From: Hymenochaete sp. R1
Lineage: Eukaryota; Basidiomycota; Agaricomycetes; Hymenochaetales; Hymenochaetaceae
DNA: 64,000 nucleotides
NCBI GenBank assembly: GCA_019400425.1
Contig: JAFREE010000093.1
Span: 1 to 64,000, forward strand
Direction of reading: 5' to 3'
Shown: piece by piece, positions 11,357 to 22,024 of the stretch
Layout: each line of letters begins with the position of its first letter
How positions within the stretch are numbered: the first letter of the stretch is position 1
Notes under the pieces: generated by a model
The model's input: only the letters and a program-made list of their open reading frames with translations
Databases searched by the model: none
Told to the model about the DNA's origin: nothing
Position numbers and translations under genes: made by a program

Positions 11357-12199
11357 CTACGCTGAGTTAGTGACGGCTAAGGAAAATCAAAAGTTTACGC
11401 ATCTCACCTAGAAAGCCTTTGTCTTCCTTGATCTCTTGAGACCCTTAAACATGAAATGAGCATTGCGAAGGAGTAATCTTTGACCGCACTTACTTCGTAT
11501 CGCTTCATGTATCAGCCACATTACTTTCAAAGGGCCATCAGTTGGTTAGAACTAAGGGGGTTGATGTCGTACACACCCAGAAGAATGTCCAAAAATCCCG
11601 AACAATTTTCGTATAGCTCGATAACAGGAGGTGGGGATTCTGTCCAGCTTTTCTCTTGAATGGATCTCGCGAAGATAGTTTTGTCGTCAGATATCAACTT
11701 CGAAAGAAAGTGATCAACTCGTGTGAACATTGTGGGGGCATCGTGAACTCACTTTTGAATTGTCCGACGACCATCCTACCTCGACCTTCCAAGTGTAGTG
11801 CTGAGGTGGAACAGAAGCTTGAAACTTCAGAGTCCTTTTGAAGAAATGAGCACGACTCCGTCATAGCGATAGAAGGCAGCTCTTTGCAACTCACTTTCGA
11901 AACAACCCCGAGCTCTCACAGACCCTTTTCACGGGGACAAACTCACTTTGTCCGCCCCCGAATCTGATCGAGTCATCTTCCCATCTATCTCTCTGCCATT
12001 CTGCAACCACGATCGGGACTGGACTTCGAGCGTCTTGGCGGGTTATCGTGGTGACTTTGCTTGTCTTGGATGGGCCTTTGGACGTTCTGAGCTGGTACTG
12101 TATTCCAAGTTCAGCACATTGAACCTCGTTGAAGGTCAGATTGCTGTCGGCGAAGACCAGACGTGCATGCGGCTGAGACGATGAAGACGAAGATCCCAT
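11357..12199 (-). CDS. DUF6593-type protein, array copy D
   Basis: Proposed exons: 12199-11895, 11834-11753, 11697-11577, 11523-11494, 11443-11408 and 11361-11357, giving 192 residues. The start MGSSSSSS keeps Gly2 and Ser6; an in-frame Met lies just upstream and further Met codons precede it. Landmarks are IVVAEWQRDRWEDDSIRF, FVPVKRV, PPQHYTWKVE, VIELYENCSGFLDILL and VMWLIHEAIR. Exons 2, 3 and 5 match copy E in length (82, 121, 36). The last exon is only five bases before TAG; without that splice the protein reads to a stop at 11367 with a different tail. The 3' end is therefore uncertain while the domain is not. Confidence 0.7.
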
Positions 12200-12869
12200 C
12201 ATTGTGTGGAAAGCAAAGACGGCCACAGATTTTGTTACGCGTCGCAGAGATGCATGAGATGAAGACAACTAAATAGTTTTCTTGAGTTAGTCACAGCCCT
12301 CGCTTATCAAATAGCGACGGTTAACCGCGATGGTGCTAATGATCCAGTCGGTCAATTGACGCCACCATCCCCCCGAAATAATCAACATGTGTTCCTCATG
12401 TCCTAGGGCCGAAGCTGCTGAACTTGTGCTCGTGCCGAGCCTGCTGATTCGCGACAAACCAAAATCCACAGATCGCATCTTCCGACTGCCGTTGCTCCGA
12501 ACCTCCGATACTCACAGCCTACGGCAATGATACACGCGTTAAAGGGCAGCAAGCGTCTATCAGTCCATCACGTCCTGCAAGTCAACGAAGGCTTTCCGTA
12601 AGCCCAGGAAAGGTTCGAGAAAGACAGGATTGAGCTTCATTAAATCCGTATCCACGTACTTTGCAAAGGGCATAGACCCCGACGGTTCGGAGGCTCATTG
12701 TAAGACGAACAGAAATAAAGTAATATGGCGTACTTAACAAGTCGCGATCCAAAAAAGTGAGAGCAAAGTATCGAGTTGAACAACGTACTGGTACAGCCAC
12801 ATGCAACCCTTTTTAATCACCCCCTATGTTTCCACCTACATTTAATCAGTGATGGGTTGGGGCAAATTA
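12200..12869. other. Promoter region of copy D
   Basis: No supported gene. Contains the GTCAATTGAC element shared with copy E and the 21.7 kb member, within a longer block similar to the copy E upstream region (CACAGCCYTCGC..TCGGTCAAYTGA). Confidence 0.5.
12351..12360 (-). promoter_or_regulatory. Shared upstream element GTCAAYTGAC (copy D)
   Basis: GTCAATTGAC sits about 150 bases upstream of the copy D start. The same element, at similar distance, precedes copies E and F. Confidence 0.4.
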
Positions 12870-13706
12870 GATGTGGATGTCTCACCTAAGACATCGGTTG
12901 GAGTGCTGGCCTCGTCGCGGCCTCGACACTGCCTCGACGAAATAACATGAGTATCGGGACGTTATTTTTCATCTGAGTCGACACCCCCTTCTCCGTCTCA
13001 CCTTCATTTTGCCTCCTCCGTCAAACACTTTCCAAAAAAAAGTGGAAACAGTAAGTGGAGGCCATAGAGGTCAGAACTGTAAACACGCACTTAGAAAAGG
13101 ATCCGGAAAGTTCTAGTGATCTTCGGTTTTCCCGATAACGAATGACTTGGACTTAAAATGTTCTTCTTTCTTGACATATCTCACAATCAGCGATGCCATC
13201 GGATATCAGCTTCAGGAGTGGGAAATTAAATGCAAAGCATTCCGAGGGTGCGTCGAGAGCGCATTTTTGTTTCGTCACTCTACCGACCCATTTCAGTCTT
13301 TCATTTGTAACGAGGTGGATTGGGAGTTTGGTTCTTCAAAGAGCTTTGGAAGTGAATGTCACAGTGCCAATCTAAATGGCGGCTTTGTGAACTGACTCCA
13401 CACAAAAAGCCGAGCCCTTCCGAATGCTTTTCACGGAAACAAAATCTTACTTTCCTGCTAATGTTACGTCACCTCTTGATCGCGCATGTCGCTATCATTC
13501 AGCAAATACGGCTGGAACCGGATTCTGGGCAGCTTGGCGAGCAATTGCGATCATCTTGCTTGATTCAAATGAGCATTGAGTGTGCTGATCTGATATTGAT
13601 CTGATACCGAATACCGAACTCGGGGTAACTGATGTCTTGTTGGTTAGGCGCTTTTGGAGAAGACCAAATTCATCCCAGGCCAAGATTTGGGAGACGAGGA
13701 GCCCAT
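12870..13706 (-). pseudogene. Decayed DUF6593-type copy (between D and E)
   Basis: ATG at 13706 opens MGSSSPKSWPG followed by LVFSKSA and a stop. In shifted frames come sequence like the copy E exon 1 (IAIARQAAQNPVPAVFAE) and then two stops. Traces of exon 2 (around 13312-13343), exon 3 (encoding KLISDG near 13195-13220) and the terminal exon with GTGAGA donor (near 12880-12930) are still in order. Several frameshifts, stops and loss of the YTWK block show that this copy is dead. Residue 6 is Pro. Confidence 0.75.
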
Positions 13707-14031
13707 GATAATGTCAGAAGATACGAAATTTGTCACCATTTGCGAAGGTGTACGACTATTGATTTCCCAGATTCTTTTGAATCGGTAAAGCCTTCGACTC
13801 TCGAACAGAGGCGTCGCTCGCAATGATCCAATCGGCTAAGTAATGCTGTCATTGCCTCAGTACGCTGCACCCTTCCTTAACCTAATCGATACTTTCAGAC
13901 TTGCGATCGAAGAAAATTTGAATGAATACATGCATATGCTCACGAGGTACTCCTTTTTAATTTGAAAGACATTAGCTTTGCCGTGAATAATAGCCTTAGC
14001 GATTCAACACCGAAATCGTCTCAAACACCAC
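13707..14031. other. Upstream region of the decayed copy, 3' side of copy E
   Basis: No gene. A degenerate form of the shared upstream element (ATCGGCTAAGTAATG, near 13828-13842) is still visible. Confidence 0.45.
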
Positions 14032-14938
14032 CTAAGATATGTTACCCAGGGCATCTGTTTTAAGGCGGAGATGGGGTGAAATTGAAGTAAAAAGAACGCG
14101 GGCGTCTCACCTACGATGCCCCCAGCCGCATCCATCCCATCAGACCCTTAAACGAGAGCATGAGCCCTAAAATATGACGTTCTTCATTGGTACTCACTCT
14201 TTTCGTCTCGCCTGCGTTTAGCTTCCTGTATAAGGCACATTACTTTCCGGAGAAAGAAAGTGGCTGGTTAGGGTTGTGAAGAATAGAATACTATGTACGT
14301 ACTAAGAAGAAGGTCGAGAAATTCCAAACAATTCTCGTATAATTCAATGACAGGAGGCTTGGTTTTCAACCATCCTCTCTTCTGGGTACATCTCGCTAGC
14401 ACAGTTTTGTCGTCGGATATAAGCTTTGAGAGAGCATAGTAAGCTTGCAAAGAAACATCATGGAACAGTAGAAAACTTACCTTCGCATTTAGATTCCACC
14501 AAGACCACTCGGCCTTCCAAGTGTAGCGACGGAGTGGATTGGAAGCTTCAAATTTCAAAGAACTTAAGAAGGTGAGCTTGATACCGTCGCATCGACAGAA
14601 TCAGTCTCTCTGCGAACTTACGCCAGAAAACACCCCGAATTCTTGCAAATGCTTTTCACAGGGACGAAATCTTGTTTTTCTGATCCACTGTCACCTGCCA
14701 ATCTTATCTTGTCTTTTGACCACGTCTTTCGTTCCCATTCAGCAACTACAAGTGGGATGGGGTTTCGAGCATCTCGGCGGGTTATCGTGGTCACCTTGCT
14801 TGACTTGAACCGGCCCTTGGGTGTGCTGATCTGATACTGAATACCAAACTCGGGGCAGTGGATGTCGTTGTTGGTCAGACTGCCTTTGGAAAAGACTAAA
14901 TATGCCTGGGGCTGCGGCTTAGAAGAGGAGGAGCCCAT
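14032..14938 (-). CDS. DUF6593-type protein, array copy E
   Basis: Six exons: 14938-14622, 14562-14481, 14423-14303, 14242-14198, 14146-14111 and 14054-14032, giving 207 residues. The start MGSSSSK is chosen over a longer upstream frame because Met-Gly is shared by the array. Gly2, Ser6 and Lys7 fit a possible N-myristoylation signal. Landmarks are LVVAEWERKTWSKDKIRL, FVPVKSI, PLRRYTWKAEW, VIELYENCLEFLDLLL and IMCLIQEAKRRRDE. Tail exons 5 and 6 encode about 20 residues with AAGG. Function is unknown. It is the last array member before the divergent intergenic region with YTA7. Confidence 0.78.
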
Positions 14939-15515
14939 GATCGCATGAAGCAGAGGAGCGACCAAAACCTTTGTCGCCGGTCGCTGAAGTTGCACGTCGA
15001 CCGATGTTTTCTCTGTATTAGCACAGCCTTCGCCTATCAATCAGAGGCGTCGGGCGCGAAGATTGACTCGGTCAACTGATGATGCTACCTTTGCCTCGAG
15101 CTCAGCCCGATTTTACCATTCAGTTCCTAGACGTCGTGAGACGACACTCTCGAGCTTCTAGTCGAAGTGTAATTACTGGGTCTGAATGAATGCATATTCA
15201 TTTGATACCCCTTGATGATTTGCATCTCTTGTTGATGACAGTACACTGGTAGACACCAGTGGTGAAAAATCGAGGTCAGATATCCTGAAATTATGATTCT
15301 TTGAGGTAATTTGCCATTTCTCATGGTTTTTCAGAAATGAGACGCGGAAGAGGAGCCTGAGGACATGGTTTGAGAGAAAGCGGCGGTGCGATGAAGAGAA
15401 GTAGCCGAGATTTTGTGACAGAAAATGTGACGAGTGGTCTTTGTCACGCGCGACGCTTGAGAAAGCGCAGAAGTGCGGAGACGCTCAAAACGGAGCATTC
15501 GCGTTGTCAAGTTTC
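14939..15515. other. Divergent intergenic region, array copy E / YTA7
   Basis: Serves as upstream region for both neighbours. Holds the GTCAACTGAT element 133 bases before the copy E start. An ATG at 15390 opens another frame and is not used in the YTA7 model. Confidence 0.5.
15071..15080 (-). promoter_or_regulatory. Shared upstream element GTCAAYTGA (copy E)
   Basis: GTCAACTGAT, in a block similar to that upstream of copy D. Confidence 0.4.
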
Positions 15516-18500
15516 ATGCAGTCCAGCGACGTCGACGCTGACGGCGAGCCCGACGACACCTACGACCCAAACGCTGTCGAGCACACCAACAGGAGCCCCC
15601 TCACTATCAAGATCAAGCTGAAGGACCAAGCCATGGCGCGCTCAGTCATCGACGCTTCCACCGGCGGCCCACGCCGTTCCAGCAGGATTAGCTCGACCAG
15701 CTCGACAGCGCAACCCTCAGGGTCAGAGTACTCGATAGGTGACCGAGGTGACCCGTCAAGCTCCAGCCCTCCGCAAGAACGTTCCAAATCTCAAAGGCGA
15801 GAATTCGAATACGTTGACGATGAAAGAATGGTCGCAAAGACAATAGAAGTGACAGACTATACTTCTAAGATGGGACGTCATACGAAGGCGATAGCATCCT
15901 ATGCTGAGAGCGACGAAGAAGAAGAGGAAGACGTCAGACCCAGGAGGAACGGTTCGGCAAAGAAATCAGCCCGTCCTACCCGCTCGACCACTCGCCAACA
16001 AGTCTATTCTGACGAAGAAGACGGGGCCATCCTCGCTCCCCGACGGAGCACTCGCAATCGTCCGAAAAGGGGACCGGATTCAGTGCAGGAAGACAACAAA
16101 GATAATCTTCTACTCTTTGACGACATTGATACACTTGATCGCAAACCGGTTCGATTAACGCGTGCAGCTGCCTCGAGACTAAGACGCTCAAAGAGTGCTC
16201 AGCAACGGCAGGATGAGAACGGGTACGAGGACGATGGTGGTGATGCCGAGGGTTCGGAAGATGCAGAGATGGAGGAAGTTCCCTCGACACCGGTGGACGA
16301 TAACGACGACAATGAAGGCAACGATGATGAACAAGGGTCACGTCGAGTTCTTCGAGTCCGAAAAAACAATGTTAACTACGCCATCCCCCCTCTGCTCGAC
16401 ACTATACCTGAAAAGCCAGAAAAGTCAAAGAGTCGCCCTAAGAAGGGACATGCAAAGCCGCGAGGACCAGGTTGGAGTCTTACCGGCTCTGCTTTGTCGC
16501 GTGTGATGGGGATACCCGTACCCGACGACTCGGATTCTGACGGGGCCACCAAGACGCCCGGAAAGACCTTTGGTACGAGTGCAGGGACGGGCGGTGGTAT
16601 TTTTGCAGGCGCGGGAGGAGGTCTTTATCCGGATACACTGGCGGCAGCAGGGACGCCCTCGAACCTGGGAAAGGTAAGTGAGGCTGCTCTAGCAGATGCA
16701 GACCCGTTAGGTGTGAACCAGAGTGTTACGTTCGATGAAGTTGGGGGTTTGGATGAACGTTCGTAATTTCGTTCTTTCAAAAGTCACTTATACTTACATG
16801 CTCTGCAGATATCAACTCATTGAAAGAAATGACGCTACTGCCACTCCTCTATCCCGAAGTCTTTCAGCGTTTCAATCTCGTCCCTCCTCGTGGAGTACTG
16901 TTCCATGGTCCCCCAGGCACAGGAAAGACACTTCTGGCTCGCGCTCTGGCCGCTAGTTGTCGCTCAAATGGGAAAGGGATATCCTTCTTTATGCGGAAGG
17001 GAGCCGACTGCCTGTCGAAATGGGTCGGGGAGGCTGAACGCCAGCTACGATTACTTTTCGAAGAGGCACGGAACCAACAGCCTTCAATCATTTTCTTCGA
17101 CGAAATTGATGGTCTTGCGCCGGTCCGTTCTTCGAAACAGGATCAGATTCACGCTTCAATTGTCTCAACTTTACTTGCTTTGATGGATGGCATGGACGGG
17201 CGTGGTCAAGTCGTCGTGATTGGAGCAACAAATCGGCCAGACGCAGTCGATCCTGCGTTACGCCGGCCTGGTCGTTTTGATCGCGAGTTCTACTTCCCAC
17301 TCCCGAATGCCGAAGCACGGGCTAGGATTTTGACTATAAATACTCGCAAATGGGAAGGATGGGATTCCGACAAGTCTAAGGAAATAATTTTGCAACTTGC
17401 GAAGCTGACGAAAGGCTATGGTGGAGCGGACCTTCGGGTAAGGATTGCCTTCGGCTTCGTTACGCGCGCTAACGACGACGCACCAGGCTCTTTGCACGGA
17501 AGCTGCCCTCAATGCCGTCCAGCGGCGCTATCCTCAAATTTACAGGTCCAATGATCGATTACTTCTCAAGCCAGAGACCATCGATGTCCAAGCACGCGAT
17601 TTTATGATCTCCGTGAAAAGTGCGTGTTTTCACATAATGACGCGTCGCGACGCGTCGTCCCTGATCTACGACTAACTTTTTTTTATCTTCGCGTTCCCCG
17701 CGTGTTTCGGTGTCTTAATCCGATAGAATTGGTTCCTTCGTCCGCCCGGTCGACCGCCTCGAGTGCCGCACCACTCCCGTCTCAGCTGGTTCCGCTGCTT
17801 GACGAGACGTTCCAGCGGGTCAAGTCTGTGCTAGATAAAGCTTTACCTGTTGGTAAAAAGCGGAATGCGCTCGAGGAAGCTGAGTTTGAGGATGACGAAC
17901 CGGATGGCGCCATGGCACGGGAGATCTTGATGCAGAGTCAGTTAGTTTGATTATGTAATGGGGTGTGACTAATTAACACCTTTTTCTTTCTTTCTAGAGA
18001 TGGACTCGCTCCGCGTGTACAGGCCCAGGATAATTCTTCATGGTGAATCTGGCATGGGTCAATCTTACATTGGCGCCGCGGCTTTGCACCATCTGGAAGG
18101 GTGTCATGTTCAGACTCTTGATCTCGGGTCGCTGATGGGTGATTCAACGAGGGTCAGTCGAGCTGGTCCTTTTAAAAGGCACAACCGTTCTAACTTGTAT
18201 GTAGACCGTCGAAGCCGGTATCGTACAGCTCTTTATTGAGGCCAAACGGCATCAACCCTCCATTATTTATATCCCGTCTTTGATTGGATGGTGCGCAGCT
18301 GTAAGCGATACGGCTCGGACGACTGTCAAAGCCATGCTCGATTCCCTCTCTCCGAGCGATCCCATTCTTTTGCTAGCGGTCGTAGATGGGTCTTTATCTT
18401 GTCTTCCCCGCGATGTCCGAGCGTGGTTCGGAATGAATAAAGAAAACAGAATCCATCTCTCTCTACCAGACACCGGCAAGCGAAGACAATTCTTCGATGA

Positions 18501-20348
18501 ACTCTTGAAGGACGTAAGGAGACCGCCTTCAGAATTTCCTGATGGAATGAAACGGAGAAAGCGCATTCTTGAAGTCCTTCCGATCGCTCCGCCATTACCT
18601 CCGCGACAGCCTACTGCCGCTGAACTGGCTCTACAGGAGCAAAGCGACCAGCGTGTTCTTGCAATCCTCAAATTCCGACTCGGCCCAATCATGGCAGAGC
18701 TCAAGAGGAAACATAAGAGGTTCACCAAGTCGTATAAGGTACTCGTTTTACACTGACCAATGGTAATACTTGATACTGAATTCTGATTTAGGACGAATAC
18801 AATCTTTACGAAGCTTTTTGGGATATATTTACTCAACCCACGGCTATGCAATCCCAGGCGACTGAACCTCAATCACAAACTAACGGTCAGGTAATGGTCA
18901 ACGGGGTCAATGGGACCGTGCCAGATGGGGTCGAGGTACAGGTACAGCCACCGACTCCAACGCCTGTTCCGGACCTATTTCATGTCGATTTGGAGACCGT
19001 GAACGCGGACCTCTACAAAAACAAGTTCTTAACACCAAAAATGTTCTATGACGAACTTGACAAGATCGTGTTCAATACGAGATTGCGGTTCGAAGAAGAC
19101 AAAGAGCGGCATACGAAAGCCGAAGCAATGCTGACTCAGGCTCAAGTCCTCCTCCAAGAGTTCGACTCTGGTTTCATCCTCGAGTGCGAGCGAATGGCCG
19201 AGCGGGAGACCAAGAGGCGGGACCAGCGTAGAACGGAGAGGGAGAAAAGGCGGTTGAACTCCCGCGAACAGAGTGTGAACGGGAACGGGAGCTCGACGGA
19301 GAATGGCATACTGAGGCGTAGCGGACGGAATAACGGTCTCTCTCCCGAAATGCGGATCACGGATCCAGTGATGATAGAACGTCAAAACCGGAACAAACGG
19401 TCACGCTCGCAGGAAGCTGGCGGCAATGAAGTTCTGGACGTGCCCGGTGGCGAAGAAGACGATAGGGACTCGAAACGCTCTAAACTCGATGTCATCATGG
19501 AAGATACAGAAAGGGATGAGCTGGATTTCATTGGGCCTAACTCCTCCGTTCCTCGACCAGTTGCCATGAACAGGGCGCCATCGTCCGTCCACTTCGCAGC
19601 GGATGAAGAGATGGAAAACGAACTTGAGCAAACGCCCTCGAAGGTTAACCCCAATAGCAGTATAGTCATGTCCGAGTCGCGCCCCGGTGCTATTGGACAT
19701 CTGCTAAATCCGGAACCCGAAGAACCAGAGGTCACGCCAGGAAAGCTGCCAGCGCTCCAGGACCTTATCTCCGCCAACCAGGATAAGGAGCAACCATTCC
19801 TACAACCTTCCTCTTCCAACGGCTTCCTCAATCTTCCATCTAATTCTCAACAGAATAATGAGCCTCTACCCTCGGTCCCGAGTTCATTTGCTCTCTCCCC
19901 TCAAATGTCCTCATTCGACCGTTTCATTCCTGAGCCAGATCCGCGAATTGTGAGTGTTGAAACCGAACGACCTACAACACCTATGCCATCTACAAGAACA
20001 ATGTCAGAGCATGTAGAGGAGGAAGTGCTTCAGGAGCCCCAGCCAGACGCAATGGAAGTCGAAATTGAAGTCGAGCGACCTCGATCTCCGACTCGAACGC
20101 CGACACCGCCTCCACCGGCCTTCCACGTCGACGAGTCACTTTTACAGCAACTCGAAGATAGTTTCGTGCAACATACGGATCGCTTGAGCGTGGAACAGCT
20201 TGAGCAGTTGCGCGCTACGTCTCTTAACTGCATCTGGAGACATCGGCAGGAATGGGACCGTGATGCGTGCGTACGGGAATTGTTCACCGTTATCGCGGAC
20301 TTTGCGCAAGAAGTTGCTGAAGAGGAGGAAAATGAGGGTCTTGATTGA
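15516..20348 (+). CDS. YTA7: Yta7/Abo1/ATAD2-family chromatin AAA-ATPase
   Basis: Seven exons: 15516-16758, 16809-17437, 17487-17619, 17727-17936, 17998-18152, 18205-18738 and 18792-20348, giving 1486 residues. The family loads or removes histone H3-H4 in nuclear chromatin. Order: an acidic N-terminus (1-400) with basic SRISS and STRNRPKR patches; AAA1 with Walker A GPPGTGKT (448-455), Walker B FFDEID (510-515) and RRPGRFDRE; a second AAA with degenerate P-loop HGESGMGQ (753-760), typical of this family; then a bromodomain-like segment near 1031-1095 (VDLETVNADLYKNKFLTPKM). A 40-residue Gln/Pro/Val linker precedes the bromodomain. The C-terminal 390 residues are acidic. The start is the first ATG giving an acidic Yta7-like N-terminus (MQSSDVDADGEPDD); the frame stays open upstream without another ATG. 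Confidence 0.93.
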
Positions 20349-20760
20349 TTATAAATGGCTAATAGTCAATAATTTGAAGAAAAAGGAACTTTGCTCTTGT
20401 TGTCTGCGTATGCCTGGCGGTCGTTTCATTTCTTGTTTCGTTGGTTCCACGTTTCCTTTTTCCACTACTACTCTTACAATTTATGTATCTCGATTCGTGT
20501 ATCTTACTGAGACTGCCCTCTTCCTGTAATTCAATATCTATTCCTAACAATGATACTTTGATTCTCGATTATCATGACGAGCTACAGAACTACATATACT
20601 GTGCACAATGACAGTCGCGGATGCGAAAGAAGGATCCAAAAGAGAGGTGTTCACAGTATCACTATCATAGCCACCGCGAACTATAGAGACAATGAAATGT
20701 CTGGTGAGCTCAAAGATCTTTACTTGAATCTTGACAGAATCGAGAAATTGAATCGTCGTC
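20349..20760. other. Convergent 3' regions of YTA7 and DUF6593 copy F
   Basis: T-rich 3' flank of YTA7, then the 3' flank of the minus-strand gene. No gene seen. Confidence 0.5.
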
Positions 20761-21732
20761 TCACATTGAGCGTTCGCGCTCTTTCAAGGTAAATGAAACT
20801 CGTGAGTGACCCAAATACAGAATGGCCTCGAGCGCGACGTAACGTACCTTGAGCTTTTCGCCTCCGTCGTTCAACAATGATGCAAGATACTACACGTACA
20901 CAAATTTCAATACCTAGTACGTCACAGCGAGCGCCAACCACGACACCTATCATGAACGTGTGTAATTGGATGGGAAAGAACTCACCGATGAGGAGGTCCA
21001 TGATTTCCCTGCAACATTCCGCATAGATCTTAATATGATTTCGTCGGCGTCTGAAGATATATCGGTTCCTGAAGTATTCGGCTATGGGCTCCTTTCCGGA
21101 TTGGTAGTCGGCGGCGTAAAGCTAAGGAAGGCGCTGGACGTCAGAATGCATCAAGGAATCGCGTGTTAAAGTAAAGCTCACTCTCAGGGAGAAGGAACGG
21201 GATTTCCACGTGTATTGTTTACCATCTGGACCGATGAAAGTTCGATTGCTGGTGTAATGAGATTAAAGCATTAAGACGAAAGGAGCGAGTGCAGTTGTGT
21301 GAATACTCACAATATTGAACCGTTGGGCATGCCCCAAGTCCGTTTGAACACCTCCTTTGCCAACACGAACCCGTCTTCGCGTCTGTTTGCATTCGCGTTC
21401 CTCTCAACTTTACTGCCTTCTTCAACCTCCACGAGCGACCTCCCCGCATTTACTACCACCTCAGACTCAGACTCAGGATCCGAAACAAACCGGACCCTAT
21501 CCTTCCCAAACAGATTCCTCTCCCATTCCGCTACGAGAACATCCCGCTGCAGAGCGGGTACCCATCGAGAGACTTTGACAAGGCGTTGTTTGGCGATATG
21601 TTCGATGGGTGTCGAGAGCTCGTAATGAATACTTAAAGCGTCGCACTTGATGGTAGCATTTGTGAAGCTGCTAGAGGAGAACATGAGTGAAGCCCCAGCG
21701 AGGCTTGAGGAAGGATGTTCGAGTTGGTCCAT
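20761..21732 (-). CDS. DUF6593-domain protein, divergent member F
   Basis: Five exons: 21732-21311, 21248-21182, 21121-20986, 20889-20848 and 20780-20761, giving 228 residues. The start is ATG (MDQLEH); the codons before it carry no ATG. It has the most canonical family signature in the window: NRTFIGPDGKQYTWKSRS in exon 2, EPIAEYF and the HIKIYAECCREIMDLLI stretch in exon 3, and VSCIIVERRRRKAQ in exon 4. It lacks the Met-Gly start of copies A-E and carries an acidic insertion (SESEVVV to VEVEEGS) in the first half. It is separated from the array by YTA7 and looks older. Function unknown. Confidence 0.8.
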
Positions 21733-22024
21733 AGTCAAAAGAAAGGAGAAATTTTGGATTCATTTCATTTCTTTGTCTGTGTCCTCCTTTATATGCATTT
21801 TTGAGCGAGTCATTGAGTTTATTGCCAAACTAAGACCTCGAGGGCAAGGTGCTGCGATCTGTCAACTGACCCCTCAATAAAAGCCTTTGCTCGGAAATTA
21901 ATACTGTGGCGATGCACTTACTAAACAAGAAGCATATTCCCACGATTAGTTTGTGCACTGACTTTACATTTCTCGGAATTTCTCTTCTGTTTGGCGCGTC
22001 ATCCCTTTTCTTCTTCCGTCCACC
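21733..22024. promoter_or_regulatory. Divergent promoter region, copy F / HRP1
   Basis: 292 bases between divergent starts. Contains the GTCAACTGAC element on the copy F side. Confidence 0.5.
21861..21870 (-). promoter_or_regulatory. Shared upstream element GTCAAYTGAC (copy F)
   Basis: GTCAACTGAC, 129 bases upstream of the copy F start, the same word and spacing as upstream of copies D and E. Confidence 0.4.

Noticed and set aside
15370..15621. Alternative start of YTA7 at an upstream ATG
   Set aside because: It is in another frame and gives a basic, Thr-rich peptide; the ATG at 15516 gives the acidic N-terminus typical of the family.
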